64,000 nucleotides of DNA, from NCBI RefSeq assembly GCF_036324505.1, contig NC_086363.1, forward strand, positions 13,034,653 through 13,098,652, written 5' to 3'. Origin of the DNA: Eleginops maclovinus. Lineage: Eukaryota > Chordata > Actinopteri > Perciformes > Eleginopidae. Position numbers and translations under genes: made by a program. This document shows positions 61,889 through 64,000 of this stretch, piece by piece; positions within the stretch are counted from its first letter, which is position 1, and the number at the start of each line of letters is the position of its first letter. The notes under the pieces were generated by a model that saw only the letters and a program-made list of their open reading frames with translations, searched no databases and had not been told where the DNA came from.

Positions 61889-64000
61889 AATAACCCAAAT
61901 AATATAATGTCAAGAAATGTACTCGTGAGTAGTTGGAAGTTTAGCTTTCAAAGGTAAAGGCTGTTGTGTAAAAATAAAGTAATGCCTTTTAGAATAAATA
62001 TGCTTAGTTTCTTTCAATTTGAAATTCATTTTGAAATTACAATATTATTGACAGTGTTGGCATGCACTCACTGAAAAACTGTCTGAAGGCAGTCCTATTG
62101 AACCAATCCTCCTATAGTGTTTATCATTCACCTTTCACCTTAATAAAAGCACTAAGGGGCGGGAGAAGCCAAGCCATTCCAAACCCATAACGTTTAACTG
62201 ATTGATAAACCTATAACATATAATCAATAATCTATTTCCTAGTCAAACAAAACCAAAGGGTTGTGTCAGCAAATATATATCAGCAAATATATCTGTAGAG
62301 GAAAGTAGTATTAGAAAACATCTTATTCAAATGATTACCTTAATCCGGTTATTTGCAGTAATCTCTTCAGAGTGTCCTTGCCAACATAATCCCACACATG
62401 TGATTTCAGGTGTCTTGTTTGATCTGCAAGGCTTAGACATTTATATTTAGTTATAAAATATCATAATGATCACAATCTACCAATCAACGCTGGATCACGT
62501 TTTCATTACCATTTTTATTGTGCGGCTCGATGCTGTATGACATTTAATGTTAATGTATTTCTTAACATAGAGATGTATGTTACGCCGCTGCACCCAGATA
62601 TCGCACACAGACTGAATGAGCTTCTCTCAGGATTCTCAGCTCTCCCTTTCTTTAATTCCCCCCCCGCCCCTGATAGCTCACGCTGGTCTCGCACGTCTCG
62701 TAGAATGATATTAAGTTCTCTGAGATATCTCTGTTACACAGGCTCCATCGTCAGAGTGGACTTATTGCGGGAATAGATGCATCATGCCCCTCGCCACCCT
62801 CCAAACACATCCATCCGCCACCACAATCACACTTTAGTAAGAAGCAACAGCTGACACCAAATAGATACAGCTAGCAGGGAGCTGGTTATTGTTGAGTGCA
62901 GCCATGAGATAGAGGTCACTGTTGCCAATGGGTTGAGAGATGGAGGGAAAGAAAATGTTCCAACAGTAAATTACATGCCGGATACATATATTCCATCAGT
63001 GGACTCCACATGAGATGGATGTTATATATCACCACGGTGGCTTATTAACCTTCTCACCCACATAAATGAAATGCATTAAAGCGTGCCGCTCTGCAAACTG
63101 AAATTACACGACATCTAGATCATGTTATATCTCTGCTGTCTCATTTGATGTAGTGTGTTTACACATTGTGTACTCATGTCGCATATTACAAATTTAAGGT
63201 CCTCTTACAGAACATTAATCCTAAGCATTATGCATCCGTGTGGAAATATCTCACGCTGAACCCTCCTTGCCCTTTACCTCAATTTCCTATTTAGAGCCTT
63301 TTATTTAAAAACGGCATCCAGTGATATTTTTCATAAATTACACAAAGTATACAAGTACACAAACAGCTTCTTTTAAAAGCCAGGAAGTAGTTTTTATGAT
63401 GAGGTGGTCTGCCTTTTTCTAAGGATTTACTTTCAAAAGCTCCACAAAAATCTCCAAGAAAAACTCAAAGGTGAGGTCATTCACAGTGCAGGCTGCCAAG
63501 TAATAACTTCCCGAATCGCTTATGCCTCATGCCCATATTTCCCCTAAAAAGAGAGAACAACAGCCAGGTAGAAATCCAGACATACTCTCAACCCTATTTT
63601 TCCTCCCTTTTGTCTCTGTTTCACTCTGATCACGACCGCCTTATTACTCCCCCACTCTCCTTAATTGTCCCTTGGCACAAAAATAAAATAGAAATATCTT
63701 GTCTTAGTCATAACAGGGCTGTTTCTACCCATGAAAGGCGTCGCTCAAAATGTCATTCAGGTCACCGACTCCCGCTGGTAATCAAGCTGGGACGGTGATT
63801 AGGTGAAATTAATGGCGGGCTTCTGTCGCTCGTGGCTGACAGCCTGGGAGCCAGATAGGTGTTCTCCTCCCAGGTGACTTTGACAGATCAGAGGGAGGGA
63901 GTGAAAGACATCAAAGCCAGGCAAAAAATTGGAAAAAACTCGCATTAGATTAACACCCGAGAGACGTTCCTAAAAAGGTGTGTGATGATGTGTGGGTGGC

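Larger units (their letters stand above)
50249..64000 (+). other. mdga2: MDGA2 intron after Ig domain 1 (partial, at least 13.7 kb)
   Basis: Starts with a strong GTAAGT donor. No acceptor followed by second-Ig-domain coding sequence was found, so the intron appears to run off the window. Outside the hAT element at 50517-51358, the repeat at 52083-52310 and repeat copy B at 61433-61888, I see only AT-rich unique-looking sequence with short homopolymers. Confidence 0.75.

Overview
This window looks like a piece of a ray-finned (teleost) fish nuclear genome. It is AT-rich, almost entirely non-coding, carries long dinucleotide microsatellites, and holds dispersed repeats of kinds I recognise from teleosts. 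Its one complete gene belongs to a metalloprotease family (six-cysteine astacins) known mainly from fish hatching enzymes and their relatives. There are no prokaryotic features such as operons, ribosome binding sites or CRISPR arrays, and most long open frames are chance frames in intron or intergenic sequence.

Only two genes are supported. (1) On the minus strand, 24450 down to 22189, lies a complete compact 8-exon gene for a secreted six-cysteine astacin of 267 residues. I rebuilt it exon by exon: every intron is GT-AG, all phases join, and there is one uninterrupted frame. It has a TATA box about 50 bases upstream of the ATG and an AATAAA signal about 60 bases after the stop. (2) On the plus strand, exons at 40608-40747 and 50074-50248 encode the first immunoglobulin domain of MDGA2, a GPI-anchored neuronal cell-surface protein. 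The signal-peptide exon before them and the second Ig-domain exon after them were not found, so the window covers only the 5' part of a very long gene.

Layout: 1-22122 is non-coding with scattered repeats (TG microsatellite at 937, repeat copy A at 4395-4855, teleost repeats at 12388 and 12530, a pyrimidine-rich tract at 16495, a LINE 3' end at 17880-18312, and a tailed repeat at 20277). 22123-24509 is the astacin gene. 24510-40607 is non-coding (a very long GT microsatellite at 26334, a hairpin at 30278, a CCAAT-box cluster at 31967, a small hAT-like element at 34999, and opposed CA and TG microsatellites at 36686 and 37069). 40608-50248 holds the two MDGA2 exons and a 9.3-kb intron with a 322-bp hAT element at 45022. 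50249-64000 is the start of the next MDGA2 intron, with an 842-bp hAT element carrying a perfect 8-bp target duplication (50517-51358), a teleost repeat at 52083, and repeat copy B at 61433-61888, inverted relative to copy A.

The two genes have unrelated roles: astacin proteolysis of egg envelope or other extracellular proteins, versus synaptic adhesion control. What links them is arrangement. If the MDGA2 first exon lies left of this window, the astacin gene is a whole gene nested on the opposite strand of MDGA2 intron 1. I found no convincing undescribed molecular system. The best leads are the nesting, the 19-nt microexon, the transposons with intact target duplications, and two unusual microsatellite arrangements.
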